Assembly (NCBI GenBank): GCA_038373885.1
Contig: JAWZYV010016975.1
Span: 1-64,000 of the forward strand
Direction: 5' to 3'
Origin: Cheiracanthium punctorium
Lineage: Eukaryota; Arthropoda; Arachnida; Araneae; Cheiracanthiidae
Length of the DNA stretch: 64,000 nt
Shown here: positions 1 to 12,071 of the stretch, piece by piece
Position numbering within the stretch: the stretch's first letter is position 1
Layout of the letters: each line of letters opens with the position of its first letter
Made by a program: the position numbers and the translations under genes
The notes under the pieces: generated by a model
What the model was told of the DNA's origin: nothing
What the model saw: only the letters and a program-made list of their open reading frames with translations
The model's database searches: none

Positions 1-1309
1 ATAATAATGCATTTTGCACGACTCTTAAACTTTTAGCCGTAGAATGTTGAAATTTTGTATTTAGAACTATTTTAACATCTGACTGTGCTTTTGATTGCAG
101 TGGACTGAGTAATTTATTTACAGGGTCACCCAAAAGACTTAAAATATATTAAGGGTCTATAGATACCTTCATTTCATTAAAAATCTGTGATGAATAACTG
201 TTTCAGCTGTGACTGAAATCTCGCTATCTCAAGCGTATTGGCTTTTGTCAAAATACTGCCCAATTAAGTGAAACAAATCTTTAAAATTGAACTCAGCTTG
301 GCGGTAAACTTTAGAATTGCAGTATTTTGTCTCTTTCAAATGAAATAAGTTTAGATGAAGTGCCCCGAAAATATTTCTGGTTTAATAGAGGTACAAGGAA
401 GTCATGTGGTGTCCATATCAGATTTATTAGTTCAATGATTTGATATAACAACAACAAAAAAAAACAAAAAAAAAAACAATCATAATAAAAGTAGTAGTTA
501 TATTCTTCCACGATGATTATATGCAAGAGAATTTTTTTTCAACACCATCGTAAATTACAGTGTTACTTGAAAATATGTTTTCACATAATTTACACAGGAA
601 CCAGACTACATGCAAGCAATAGATATTAAAAAAATCAGATGTCAGTTAGCCAATTTAAATTACTTTAGAAGTTATTTACAAAAAAATTGAAAGAAGAAAA
701 AAAAAAGCATCATATTTGACAATATTTGGCTGCATAAAATGATTTAGGTTCTTGAATCTAAACAGCAGATAAGAACAGTATTCATAGAAAATTGCTACTG
801 GCGTATTATCCTAGCACTCAAACAAGCGATTTCTCGCCAAGATAAATGCCGATCACATGAAATTATTAATGGTTTCGAATACGATTGGCAATAGTTTCCA
901 GCACATTTGATGAAAAAATACCTACTTTGTCGGAAATGACCACCGGGATAATACGTAAATGCCAAAAAATCTTCAGAATAATTTCTAATCCTAATATCAG
1001 CTCCACGCAGAACAGAGTGGAAATAGTTTTATTTAAAAGAATAAGGATTTATTTTAACGAAGTACAGTTTAACCATTTAATCTGTCCATGGACACGAGAA
1101 CAACAACAGTATAATCTTGATTTCACGAAGTCAAAGAAACATCAGAAAGAATTGAGATAAGAAGGTGAAATAAAAGAGGGTGTCAGTTTAATAGAAAAAA
1201 CACATTTATTCAAGATATTTAAGTTCTACTCCATACCTAATTTAGAATACTGCAAAAGAATAAAAAGGCTGGTAGCCAAGTTTAGTGATTTTGAAAAAGT
1301 AGATTCTAT

Positions 1310-1344
<35 letters not shown>

Positions 1345-1538
1345 CATAAGCAACAATAAGTAATCATACATTAACACATCACATGCCAGTTTCAACATAA
1401 GGAACTTCCTGTTTTATTTATTTATTACTATTTTTTTAATAAACCAACTACTGGTACAAAACTAGTTCTGTAAACAATGTATAAATTAACTTTTTAATCA
1501 AAATATGTTTTTAAAAAATAATTAACAAACCAATTCTT
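1..1538. other. Noncoding stretch, no gene recognised
   Basis: AT-rich sequence with only short, featureless reading frames. It contains a 30-base T run (1313-1342) and one copy of a dispersed repeat (about 815-1010). I see no exon, RNA gene or element boundary before the Penelope-like element starts. Confidence 0.6.
815..1010 (+). repeat. Dispersed repeat, copy 1 (unnamed family)
   Basis: This segment aligns by eye with 25860-26040 in the same orientation. Both share gcgatttt/gcgatttc followed by an aagata-atgcc stretch, then attattgatggttccgaatac-like, ggcaactgttt-like and gcacatttcatgaaaaaata-like stretches, and both end near gggataata. Identity looks like roughly 70-75 percent. No terminal repeats or coding potential are visible, so the family is unclassified. 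Confidence 0.55.
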
Positions 1539-1573
1539 TCATTTAAAAACAGGTAAAAACACATTAAAATCCG

Positions 1574-2086
1574 TTATGTAGCACTATCGGTGGCGGCCAC
1601 CACCTTCTTCAGCACAGGTCCTGGTTCTAAATGGCCAGCTCTCTTCCTCAGCAGGGCGTTCCACCCAGGATCGATCTGCGCATGCGTCATATCATTCACA
1701 GCGCCATCTGTGGTTATAATCTGTAGGGCTTCCATATTTAGGGCATAATGACTGTTTTTGTAATTGGCGAGTTTTGGGCTATTGTTAAAGTTGATTTCTA
1801 TGGGGTGTTCCTGGGCTATTTTTGCGAGGGCAGTAGTGGTTTTATTGAATTTAATGTCAGTTTGATGTTCCTTTTTTCGGCCTTTGATTTTTCGTTTTGT
1901 CATGCCAATATAGTAGCCCTGTTTATTGGTATTATTGTCTGTAAAGCTTAGTTTATAAATACCGGCGGTTTCATCAGGATTGATATTATCTTTATCACTG
2001 CGAATGCGTTTGAAAATATTTTGATTGGGTTTTATGGGGATTTTGATATTTTTCTTTGCGGCTTCATTTGTGATTTTTAGCCCCAA
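1574..2086 (-). pseudogene. GIY-YIG endonuclease domain, inverted partial copy of Penelope-like ORF
   Basis: A 170-residue minus-strand open frame. Its core has AGIYKLSF, YYIGMTKRKIKGRKKEH and a downstream NMEALQI segment, matching the GIY-YIG nuclease fold used by Penelope-like elements to nick target DNA. It is the inverted copy of 3106-3600 and is better preserved. The plus copy lacks about 11 bases at the YYIGM motif and is frameshifted, whereas this one is uninterrupted. It has no RT attached, so it is a fragment rather than a complete gene. Similarity ends near 2080, where RT sequence begins in the opposite direction. Confidence 0.75.
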
Positions 2087-3064
2087 CTTTACCCCACTTT
2101 AACTAATTTTGCCCCCATAGCCCCAAGAATTTTTGCTAAATACAAGGACCATAAAACCCCTCCCTCTTTAAGACCAATAGTCAGTAAATGTGAAGGACCA
2201 ACTTATGACCTGGAAAAATATCTAAAACCCATCTTAAAAGATCTCATGCCCCAAAGTAACAATATCTTAACCTCAACTGAAGACTTTATTCAACGCATTA
2301 AAGATATTACAATAAACTCACAGGAATGCTTCGACAGTTTTGACGTTACTAACCTTTACCCCTCCAAAGATATCCAAGAAATGAATGCAATAATCAATAA
2401 ACAAATCATCTCCAACATTAATAATAGCTCTACTTCCACTACATTAAATAGCGCACTTAATCTTGTCCTTCACAACTCATATTTTCAGTTTAATCATAAT
2501 TTCTACAAACAAAAGAAAGGCGTACCTATGGGGTCGAAGATATCAGGTGTCATAGCAGACTGGAAAATGCGGCTAGTGGAGAGGGCCATATTTGATAAAT
2601 TATCCAACCACATAAAAACTTGGTTTCGCTACATATATGATATCTTTGCAATAGTAAACAAAAATGAAACTGAAAATATCCTCAAACAAATCAACTCAAT
2701 AGACAATAACATACAATTCACCATAGAAATAGAGGAAAATGGCACCATTAACTAACTAGATGTCAAAATCAATAGAGATATGATGAATAATATTAATACT
2801 ACAGTTTTTAGAAAAGCCACCAATAATAACGAAATAGTACATTTTAATTCAAAAACTCCATACAAATTTAAAATAGCCGCCATACGATCCTATATCAATC
2901 GCGCAATTACAGTATGCTCAAACGAAACACTCCTCAATGAAGAACTCCAGTTTATCAAAACACAATGTAAAAACGCAGGGTACCCAAATTCAATAGTAAA
3001 AAACCTTTATAAAAGAGAATCAAAAAACTGGAACAAATCAATAACTATCAAAATCCGAAACTAA
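2084..3064 (+). pseudogene. Penelope-like reverse transcriptase, truncated and inactivated
   Basis: The frame is open from the junction at about 2084. It reads a PRIFAKYKDHKTP block and LRPIVSKCEGPTYDLEKYL, then FDVTNLYPS, KKGVPMGSKISGVIADW and a catalytic block RYIYDIFAI (2627-2653), the order expected of a Penelope-like RT. The N terminus is missing. The first aspartate of the YxDD box is replaced by tyrosine (codon 2636-2638), which should abolish catalysis. An in-frame TAA lies at 2753-2755, after which the same frame resumes (LDVKINRD) and ends at a stop near 3063. A one-base shift then separates it from the GIY-YIG region. Confidence 0.82.
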
Positions 3065-3600
3065 AATTTACCAATGCCATTCCCTACTGCAGGGGAGCCG
3101 CCCTAAAAATCACAAATGAAGCCGCAAAGAAAAATATCAAAATCCCCATAAAACCCAATCAAAATATTTTCAAACGCATTCGCAGTGATAAAGATAATAT
3201 CAATCCTGATGAAACCGCCGGTATTTATAAACTAAGCTTTACAGACAATAATACCATACTATATTGGCATGACAAAACGAAAAATCAAAGACCTAAAAAA
3301 GGAACATCAAACTGACATTAAATTCAATAAAACCACTACTGCCCTCGCAAAAATAGCCCAGGAACACCCCATAGAAATAACTTTAACAATAGCCAAAAAC
3401 TCGCCAATTGCAAAAACAGTCATTATGCCCCCAAAATATGGAACCCCCTACAGATTATAAACACAGATGGCGCTGTGAATGATATGACGCATGCGCAGAT
3501 CGATCCTGGGTGGAACGCCCTGCTGAGGAAGAGAGCTGGCCATTTAGAACCAGGACCTGTGCTGAAGAAGGTGGTGGCCGCCACCGATAGTGCTACATAA
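3065..3600 (+). pseudogene. GIY-YIG tail of the Penelope-like ORF, frameshifted
   Basis: Continuation of the RT reading frame after a one-base shift near 3060. It starts around FTNAIPYCRGAALKITNEAA, passes DETAGIYKLSF and then loses about 11 bases at the nuclease core. A separate open frame (3269-3460) carries MTKRKIKDLKKEHQTDIKF. The C terminus (AQIDPGW, RKRAGHLEPGPVLKKVVAA) matches the inverted copy at 1574-2080. The nuclease is inactivated by these shifts. Confidence 0.72.
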
Positions 3601-4148
3601 CGGATTTTAATGTGTTTTTACATGTTTTTAAATGATTTTAACTATCCGTCACTTTGCTTTTAAATCAATTCTTTCATGTTTTTTATTGATTTATTTTAAT
3701 GCATTTTATATTGTTACGAATTTTCGGGGCAACCCGCTGCTCTGTGGCTTAAAATTCGTATTCTACGCTTCAAATAGATAAATTTTGCTTTATGTTGCAT
3801 CAAAATCGGCTAATTAGAACCGGAGATATGGAGGTTTCGGTTTGTCATTGTTTTTCAATGGAGGTTCTAGAAATCTCGAGAAATATTAGTCCTAGAGCTT
3901 AGATCTCTTCACTTTTGAGGACTTATTTTTGGCGCCAAATTTGGCGATATTTCGCCAAAAGTCGCCAAGCTTGGCGACTTTTTGGTCATTTGGCGCGTTT
4001 TTCCTAATGGGGCCTGGAAGTTGTTTTTCCTGCATTAAAAACGCATAATAACCTAACATTTATCTTCTATGACATAATCAAAATTCACGCTTTATGTAGA
4101 ATCCTCGAGAAATTGACTTCTGGAAGCTGCTCGCAGCTTCTGCCTCGG

Positions 4149-4157
4149 ATATATATA
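4149..4157 (+). promoter_or_regulatory. TATA-like box of solo LTR A
   Basis: The run tatatatag follows tgcctcgga, at the same place as the TATATAAA of solo LTR B (44020-44027). A TATA-type LTR promoter is inferred from position only. Confidence 0.5.
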
Positions 4158-4468
4158 GAACCGCGCATTGCCCCGAAAGTTCAGTGCGAGTTGAACGCTC
4201 AATGTGTGAAGAGCTCTCAGTACGCTTGTTTTGTGTGAATTGATAGTGCTATAGAAGCTGAGTTTTAGCTTGCTTTGTGAAGCTGTTTTTAAAGTGCTGT
4301 GTGTAAATTCTTCATTGCTGTGTCTTAAGGGATTGTGTACTATATCCCTTGAATATTTCCACGGAATTTTTGCCTGTGAAAGTGACTTATTTTGTGTGAG
4401 AAATACAGCATATGTGAGAGCTTCTGATCCAAGCGGATTGTTAAAAGCACGTTACTGCTAGATTGTGC

Positions 4469-5573
4469 CAGAGCCCAGTTTACCCATTTAAGGGCCCGGG
4501 GCTGTGATAACAGCGGAGCCCCCCCCCCCTGCATTTTTGTTCTTCGAAGAGATAGAACTATCTCTAATTTGGAGTTAGCTCTCTCGGTTTCGCAATTTGA
4601 TATCGGTAGAGCTAAATAAATACGTAATGCAATAAACATACAAATGTCATTTAACTCATTTTTAAACATGTGATCATAAATATGTATCGGTGATTTTTTT
4701 TCTAAACTACAGCTTAACAAATATTGTGAAAATTGAATGACTTGGATTTTGTGGCTTCAAAATCTACTTCTCCTCCATATACTTAAAAAAAATTATCAAC
4801 TGATTCTTCATTTATTTATTCGAGACCTAATTTAGTAATGAAATTGAAAATGCTGCATACTGAGTTATAAGTATCTATGGTTTTATCATTTCTGAATTTA
4901 ATCTATCGGCTATCACAAATAAAAGTTTCAACTTTAAATTTTTCAAATCCTTGAAGAGTTACATGGCTAGTTTTTTCGGATTTGACAGTACCATCGGTAC
5001 ATTTTTTTTCTTCTCAGTCTTTTCCCCCGATCCTTAGGTGAAGTTTACATATGGAGATAGCAATTGACGGGTTGATTTCTCTGCATACTCCTGACATTTG
5101 GACGCCTAAACTAACTCTTCACTAATAACATTAGGCGTCTCTGTTGCACATTGTCTGTCAATACAATGGAATGTAAAAGAAGATTGATACTGTTTGAAGC
5201 TGGTGTTCATTTACTCCAGTTTCTAGCATGTCTAGTTGTTCATGAGAATCTATGTCTTTGTGTATAGTCTGTTTATTCAGGCAAAAATTTTGTCTCAATA
5301 GATTTTGAGTTTATCCATGAGAATATGTTTAACAAAGATACTCAATACCTTCAATCGTACAAAGCCATCGTTTGATTGTAAAATTTACAATCACGACGCA
5401 CTAACTTTACTTTTATTTTCCATTAAAATAATTAACCCAATCCATTTTCAGGTTCACATAAAATTTCCATTTTTTTCTATTTACTGGGTTTTCTTGGCCC
5501 TATCTAGGGCCCCCTTGTTCACTGGGCCCGGGGCCGCAGCCCCCTCAGCCCCCCCCCCCTTAACTGGGCTCTG
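4469..5573 (-). mobile_element. hAT DNA transposon inside solo LTR A
   Basis: Terminal inverted repeats CAGAGCCCAGTT and AACTGGGCTCTG are perfect over 12 bases, and the flanking 8-bp duplication GATTGTGC (4461-4468, 5574-5581) is exact. An 8-bp duplication and CAG-type termini are diagnostic of the hAT superfamily. Both ends carry GGGCCCGGGGC and long C runs. The 1105-bp length is too short for a complete hAT transposase. A minus-strand remnant of the transposase C terminus is inside. Confidence 0.9.
4505..4720 (-). pseudogene. hAT transposase C-terminal dimerisation domain remnant
   Basis: The minus-strand frame contains FIALRIYLALPISNCETERA followed by NSKLEIV and an RRTKM segment. It matches the hAT C-terminal dimerisation region, whose family pattern is LR-hydrophobic-LP-S-C-ER-FSKL. 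The upstream part of the transposase toward 5450 is not readable as one frame, so the DDE core and zinc finger are lost or decayed. It lies entirely within the TIR-bounded element. Confidence 0.72.
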
Positions 5574-5625
5574 GATTGTGCTTGTGAATTGTGTACAGCT
5601 GATTGTTCTACGAAGTTCTAGAAGC

Positions 5626-5631
5626 AATAAA
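5626..5631 (+). terminator. AATAAA polyadenylation signal in solo LTR A
   Basis: AATAAA in the context gaagcaataaagtttgtg, conserved in solo LTR B. It presumably marks the R-region polyadenylation site. Confidence 0.5.
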
Positions 5632-6077
5632 GTTTGTGTTCCATCCTGACAAGTGACTTTTTACTTCAACTTTTTACACCAACAGGACGTTAGAACGACG
5701 AAGCCCAGGAGTAGCAGAGTAATTCCGCAACAATATGCACATTTAATAACAAAAACCACACCAGAAAGTGTTATCCATAGAAAGCATGCACTAAAATTCA
5801 TGTCAATCTAAGGATAAACCTATCTAGTCATAGTCATAGCTTCAAATTACATTAGAGACAAATTATCCATATATTTAAAAATCATGAAAAAATATCACAA
5901 TCCTAAACTAGAAACAATATCTAATTTTGCAATTAGAGTTTAATTAGTTGCTGACAGATTTAAAATTTCTTCCATATTTCTAAATAAATAATGTACATTC
6001 TTTCGTGCACAGTCGTGGATTGCTCTCTAAACTGAAACGCCTGTTGCTTGCTATTCTGCAGTTTGTTTACATTCTTC

Positions 6078-6427
6078 CACGGACTAAGAGGTTTTAGGAC
6101 GATCATCGGGAAGCGGCAGACGGACGAAACTGCGTCAGCCCAAGGCCAGTCTCGAAAGTACTATTCAAGATGACCTTGGTCAGCCTCTGAAAGGAAAATA
6201 TGTAATCCCCTTTTAATGATTAACGGCATGGGCGCCCTCTGACGACACACGGCGTAAGCATCTCCCGCGGGGTGCTTCCGTTGATATTTGTTTACGTTTT
6301 AGCTACTAGCACACGACGCATGCGTCAAAAAATTAATGGGTACGACTCCCAGCGCCACCTTTTGGGCAAATTTCATTTAGTTCTTTCACAATGCTTGGAT
6401 GATTGTCCTGTACCCTCTTAGTCCGTG
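6078..6427. mobile_element. MITE with 8-bp target duplication
   Basis: Inverted ends CACGGACTAAGAGG and CCTCTTAGTCCGTG extend imperfectly to about 27 bp (aggac-atcatc). The flanks are an exact 8-bp duplication CATTCTTC (6070-6077, 6428-6435). The 350-bp length and lack of coding sequence make it nonautonomous. The 8-bp duplication suggests hAT-type mobilisation. Confidence 0.8.
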
Positions 6428-6649
6428 CATTCTTCACAGTGGGGCTGAATCCGAAAACCTAATGAACCTCCCAGGCCCGTGCTGGACAGGGGGACGTGTC
6501 CCCCTGCGCCCTCTGCTTGAGGCGCCCTTTGCGTCTTAAGCCAACGAAAGAAATTGCGAAAGAATTACATTTTCATGTTCAAGAAATTAACGTTGAAAAA
6601 TTGTTTTAAACTAAAATATTTTTTTTCCTCGAATGCAAGGGCGGATTAA

Positions 6650-7268
6650 AGGGTGTAGGCGGATGGGGTGACCGCCCTCCCCCCCCCCTCAGAGAAATGA
6701 AATTAATGTAAAAGATCCTATTTTACTACCATAAAATGGATGCATCCTCCCCCCCACCCCGACAAAATTGCATTAATCCACTACTGCTCGAGTATTCTAG
6801 TTTTTAAAATACAAAAATGTAGATTTACACCACTATTACGGAGAAGAATGAAATGTACAAAAAGTTTAACATTTTAAATATCTATTAACTGTAATATTCC
6901 CCTTACTCGATTTCCACCTGCATGAAGGACTAACAGTCTTTGATTTCTGAGTGGCATCGACCCTCAGTCTGCTTTTATTTATATCAGTTAGTGGATTTTT
7001 TCGGTTGTCGATGGTAAAGTACGATGTCTAAAAATATTCGCGACATTTCATATTGATAGTGTAATTTTCTTTCTTTTCCACAAAGTCGTAACTAGGGGTC
7101 ATGCATGAGGGCCAGTGACGTATTATTGCAATTTGTGTCTGTGTGTGTGGAGGAAGGAGGCTAATTGGAAAATTCACACACACATCCATTTTATGGAAGT
7201 AAAATAGGATATTTTACATTTTTTTTTTCTCGGGAGGAGCGATCTCCCCTCTACCCCCTTTAATTCTT
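6650..7268. repeat. Imperfect inverted-repeat unit (possible old MITE)
   Basis: About 100 bp at 6650-6750 is repeated inverted at 7155-7268, including cctattttacta/ttccataaaatggatg, with gattaaaggg at the outer side. No convincing target duplication was found. Confidence 0.5.
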
Positions 7269-9595
7269 TCTTGTGAGGGCCATTGTCAAGATTTGAATTT
7301 TGTACCTCTAAGACTTCTTCTTACTAACTATTATGCAGGAAAAGACTACCAAGTGCGCCCTTCTGAGGATTGCGCCCCTGGCACCTGCCAACCTGGCCAG
7401 CTCCTAGCTACGACGGCACTGATTTTGCAAATTAATATTATGAAAGCCCCCCCCCCCACTCCCTCCAAAAAAAATAAATAAAATGAAAATGCCATTTTCT
7501 CAGAAACTTGAAAGCAACGGCGTTGCTAGAGGGGGCAGCAGTTGCTCCCCTTAAGTCTTTGATTCGCTGCTTGGCGCAGTCGCATACAACGCGAACTTTT
7601 GTTTTACTTCTGTACAAAAATAAATAACCAATTAAGTTTTATAATTTTTTAACCTTCAAAAAACAGGTAGTGTTCCTTTCTAAATACAACTTTGCTAGTC
7701 GAGCTCTTTTTTCTTTTAATAGAAAACCCTTTTTAGTAATATTATCATTTAAAAAACTTTACAAGTTAGTAATTTTTTCAAAGTAATTTTAGCGACGTGT
7801 AACGAAACACAAACACACCTAATTTTTACCAGACTCTCATAATTTTACACTCCTTTCGCGTTTCCATATGATAAAGTCATAGCGTCAAGCAGAGAAAACA
7901 TATATGTTCCTTGAAAAACCATGCTCAGTAACAAGATTTCTAAGCACCCTTTTTTTTCTTCCCCTACATTTCGCGCACTTTCAGGCAACAAAACGAGATT
8001 ACAGTAGCACCTCGATTATCCGAGCCTCGATTAACCGAAACTCTCCCTTAACCGAACTCTGTTTCTTCTTCACTTTCTACTATCATCCAAAATTTCTTTT
8101 ATCAAATATACATTTTTAAAGTTTTTTTTCCACATTCTTTTTGTATTCATCCGTCCTTTCCAAACTACGAGTGCAGATAAATATTTTGGAATTCCCTTTT
8201 ATAGAATTCCTTCTCGAAAGCTCAATTCTCGGCATGAGTGTACTCTTCTCACTTTCAACCATCCCTGTTCTAAACAAAAACATACCCCATTTCGAAATTT
8301 GGAAGGTCATACTGCCGAGTCCCAGAACAATCGAATGTTATTGCACCCTCTGATTGTAAGATTCCTCTGAACTCATGCTTTTAAGAAAACTTCGGGATAG
8401 AGCGGGGCCTTCGCAATTAGTAACGGGCCTGCGCGTGTATTTTGATGAGCCATCCAAAGAGGCCTACGGATGCTCGAGTCTTCACGTATACATCAGGCAT
8501 TTCTTAAGCTTCCCAGTGCTTTCAAACGTTATTTAATGTAGTTTTAAGTAGTAATTGTGTTACTAATTCAAGTACGAACTCATGATTAATTTGTTTGCTA
8601 GGATAGATATTGACATTAAGAAAATAGGTGCATATAATTTGAAGGAAAATCAAAGTAGCGCTTACTCTCATGAATCAGGATTGCTTATTTTAGTTTCACA
8701 AGTGGATATTTAATATACTTTAAAATAACTAAATACACAAATGAGAAAGACATTTTTATAATGAATATTTCATGAACGTAGTCGCATTTCCTACGTTATT
8801 TTAAACAATTTAAGATTAATCTTTAACAAATGATGTATTAAAGCGCATTTCAGTGTTTTTGGGATATCCTGTATATTGGAGAAAATTGATAAAATACGCT
8901 CTATAGCGCGATTCCTGAATTAATTATTCTTTAATAAAGACATTTCATGTAGTATATATTATTCTTTTGTCGCTTTCTCAATCGAACTTAGGAATTGAGC
9001 AAGCATAATGAACGCTTGTACAAAATATTAACTACATTTGAAGTTTCTGTATAAACGGGCAAAAATCAATAATTTATAATTTACTGTATTTCTGCACTGT
9101 ACCAGATGTAAGTCTTAATCACATAATCAAGGCATATATAACTGATAAATAACATTTTCAACTGGCAAAATTAAATTGTCTAAATAGTATCACAACATCA
9201 TGCTTATTTACAAGAATAAAAACTACTCAAGTAATACGATTTCTGATTAAAATAATTTATTTATAAATAACACATGAGTAATTATTCACTAAACATGATT
9301 TACATACATATTTTTAGAATTTCTAAATACATTATAAGCGTTCACTTACCTTTACATTCAGAGCAAAATGCTCGAATTTTAGGATAAATTTTCATGAAAG
9401 AAAATGGCGCAAGATTCACAAAACGATTACCTACATCTAAAGTTCTTTAGTACGACAAAAGCATAAAAAAATTGTTTTAAAATAATAAAATAATATAACA
9501 TTTATAATACTTAGAATAATAAAATAGAATATTGTGACTGGGGAAAACAGGCCTCAATGATAAACTCATTTTTAACGATGGCAACTCATAAGCAG

Positions 9596-11469
9596 TGTTG
9601 GGATTAAAAAAATATACTTGTGTTGTTGACTTATATTAATATCTCAAAATTTGACTTCATTTTAAGTAAATTAACTTTTAAAATTCTTTGGCCGTTCCAA
9701 AAGGAGGTGCCGTAAAATAAACCATTTCCTTAAATTTCCAAAATACAAATAGATTCAATAAAGCAACAAAAATAAACTTAAAATGGCTTAGTGATCGTAT
9801 AGATTTAAAAAGCTGTACAAAACCGTTGGTGTTATATCTAAATTCCTGCAAAAACCCTATGAAGTTCGAGTGAAAAAGAAAATGCACACAAACAAAAGAA
9901 ATAAACTCTAGAATAAATTGAACAGTTCATTTATTAACATTAACATTAAACAACTATAATAGATTTAAACTCCTGAAGCACCAGCTATCGCTTAACAAAG
10001 TATTTACCAGCGATCGTAAGGTATTACAATCTTTTTTCATCTGCCCAACTTTTTCACATATTTTGATAATTCTCGATTATAATGCTCTAACATAATATTT
10101 AGCTTAACAAATTTTATTAAATTACAACTATCTTCCAACATAATACATTTTGCTGAACATACCAAAACAATTCACAGGAGGCACACTAGAACCCAATCTT
10201 TAAACATCTACTTCATTTAGTCCCAAGACTACAAAATTTTATTTTGATTGATCTTAGTAAACCCCATCTTAATCAAATTGAACAATATTACCAGAAAATA
10301 TCACATATTAATGCCTCTTATTACCCTTAAAAAATTTAGCTTACATTTCCGGCTTAAACCCACATGTCACACAAAAAAAATTGGTGTGGCTGACAAACAA
10401 TAAATAAAAATATTAGTTAAAGGAAGCATGCATAAAAAAAAAACTTATCCATGGGTTATTTATTGGAGGGCCCTCCTTTCAAACATCACTCAGGTCTCAT
10501 TTCCGAGTCTCCTTCCTAAGTCACCATCCATAGACGCCATTTTCTCCAGCCGATGTCAAACGAGTCACTCCGACAAAACCAAGAAGAAAAAAGACGAAGA
10601 AGAAGGCCGACGCCACCTCTGACTCTGATATTTATAGCAATCCTCATACTCTAGTACTCAGACTTCGATTGCTGCAGCGAAATGTTGGCCATTGAGTTGA
10701 TGTTTAAGTCAGCACTCTTTATTGACTTCGTAATTACGGCCTCTAAAAATTACTTTGTAAATAACGATGTGTATATTTTAGTAAACGAATATTCTTTGCA
10801 CTTCCACTTGAATTTAATAACTCCTTATAAATTATTTGCAAGATGTAAAACACATCGTGAACGGCCGTAAAAATTCTTGTTCCTTGAATCTGGCAACGTC
10901 AAAGACGCGGGAACGCATGTATCTGCCGGGATCGTACTGACTCCAAAAGAAAATGGCTACCCAGTAGTGATTGTTGTAAATCAAAAGAAAATTAGTAAAA
11001 TTACAATTGTTAAAATTTATTAATGTTAATATATTAATTAAGGGAACTAGAAGATCGTTATACAAAAAAAAATTTTGTCAGCCACAAAAAAAAATGTCAG
11101 CCACCAAAAAAAACAAAAAAATACAAATGTAAAATTCATTATCAAAATCATTAAGGTAGTTTTCAACATATGCGCAACCCATTATGAAAGAAACTATATC
11201 AGGTATTTCACTTAGAAAAATATGTATCTGTCATTTAGCGCGCAATTAATGACAAGCACATGGATCTCTAAATTACAAATCCAACTGACACAAAACCCCC
11301 CATAATGTCCTCACATACCCCAAAAACTTAATTTCTCTGGGCAAAATTATCCTAAATAGAACTTTCTTTAATTATTTTCATTTTTCAAAAAAAAAGAACT
11401 TTTAAATACAATAAAAACCCGTTAATTTTCCACTTAGTCCAAATGTTATTTATTCCCTACGACATAACA
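9596..11469 (-). repeat. Gypsy-M 3' LTR (1874 bp)
   Basis: Left copy of the direct LTR pair and downstream of pol on the minus strand. A 69-residue frame and other short frames inside recur unchanged in the other LTR. They show no family resemblance and reflect LTR identity rather than coding. Confidence 0.9.
10628..10638 (-). promoter_or_regulatory. TATA box in Gypsy-M 3' LTR
   Basis: The minus strand reads gctataaatat, followed by a G-rich leader with aaaatggcgtc downstream. It is identical at 18648-18658 in the 5' LTR. The spacing suits an LTR promoter, but no start site can be proven. Confidence 0.5.
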
Positions 11470-11487
11470 AATACCTTCCCCTTACGG
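11470..11487 (-). promoter_or_regulatory. Polypurine tract of Gypsy-M
   Basis: On the minus strand aaggggaagg lies directly before the 3' LTR start TGTTATGTCG, the expected site for plus-strand DNA priming. Confidence 0.65.
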
Positions 11488-12071
11488 AAAAAAAAAATTG
11501 TAAAACAATTTTTTTTGTGTGTACCTTTGCAAATGGCATAACACATCATAATCACAAAACAACATTATCGATACTGATCATATAACATGTATCATTCTCA
11601 AACACCATACAAAAATCAACCGTTACTACAAAGTGTGTTGTTGATAATAGTTTTCTTTGGCCTCGACACATCATGAAAAAAAATATACATATATAAAACA
11701 CTATATCACACCTTGACTAGCACTTCATTTATAATTTGAAAAACAATACGTGACAAAGATACAACATCTCACTCGGTGTATTGTGAAGACTTTAGTGCGG
11801 ATAAGTCCATTGTTTAGAAGGAGTCTTATGTTTTATGAAGATGGTAAAACAAAACGTCCATAAGTGTCCCATTTCATTCTATATGTAACCATAACTCCTT
11901 AGTCAAGCTTGTCATCACACTGTAGATTCACCAGAAAGTCCACACCTTCATCTGCAGCTGTCAGTGTAGTCTCTGATCTCCAGTCTTCACTTAAATCACA
12001 CCTTTTTTTTTTTTTTTTGTTAAATATTGGCCATACACAGTAAAACATTTTAACACATAAATAACGAAATA
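11488..12071 (-). other. Gypsy-M 3' untranslated region
   Basis: AT-rich noncoding sequence between the pol stop and the polypurine tract. There is no env-like frame, so the element looks like a simple gag-pol Gypsy. Confidence 0.6.

Larger units (their letters stand above)
1539..3636 (+). mobile_element. Penelope-like retroelement with inverted 3' duplication
   Basis: A degenerate plus-strand RT (2084-3064) is followed by a GIY-YIG endonuclease tail, the domain order of Penelope-like elements. The 3' about 530 bp (3106-3636) is repeated in inverted orientation at the other end (1539-2080), so the unit is flanked by inverted copies of its own 3' region. Such inverted terminal copies are known for this group. 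Both ends share the tract catttaaaaaca followed by gtaaaaacacatt. No target duplication was identified. Confidence 0.8.
3712..5732 (+). mobile_element. Solo LTR A (Gypsy-type), split by a hAT element
   Basis: Starts TGTTACGAATTTTCGG and ends CCGCAACA, with 4-bp duplications ATAT on both sides (3708-3711, 5733-5736). It aligns along its length with the second solo LTR at 43569-44490, apart from the 1.1-kb hAT insertion, leaving about 908 bp of LTR. No internal retroelement sequence is attached, so it is a solo LTR left by LTR-LTR recombination. It holds palindromic TTGGCGA/TCGCCAA motifs around 3930-4000, a TATA-like box and AATAAA. Confidence 0.85.
5737..8001. other. Noncoding stretch with small nonautonomous elements
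   Basis: No gene is recognised. It holds a 350-bp MITE (6078-6427), a diverged inverted-repeat unit (about 6650-7268) and several C-rich runs (near 6685, 6750, 7447) typical of the nonautonomous hAT-type elements elsewhere in the window. Confidence 0.6.

Noticed and set aside
885..1160. 91-codon plus-strand frame
   Set aside because: Overlaps a dispersed noncoding repeat and matches no family I recognise.
9678..9887. 69-codon minus-strand frame, repeated at 17698-17907
   Set aside because: Identical because it lies in the two LTRs of Gypsy-M. No motif and no independent evidence of coding.
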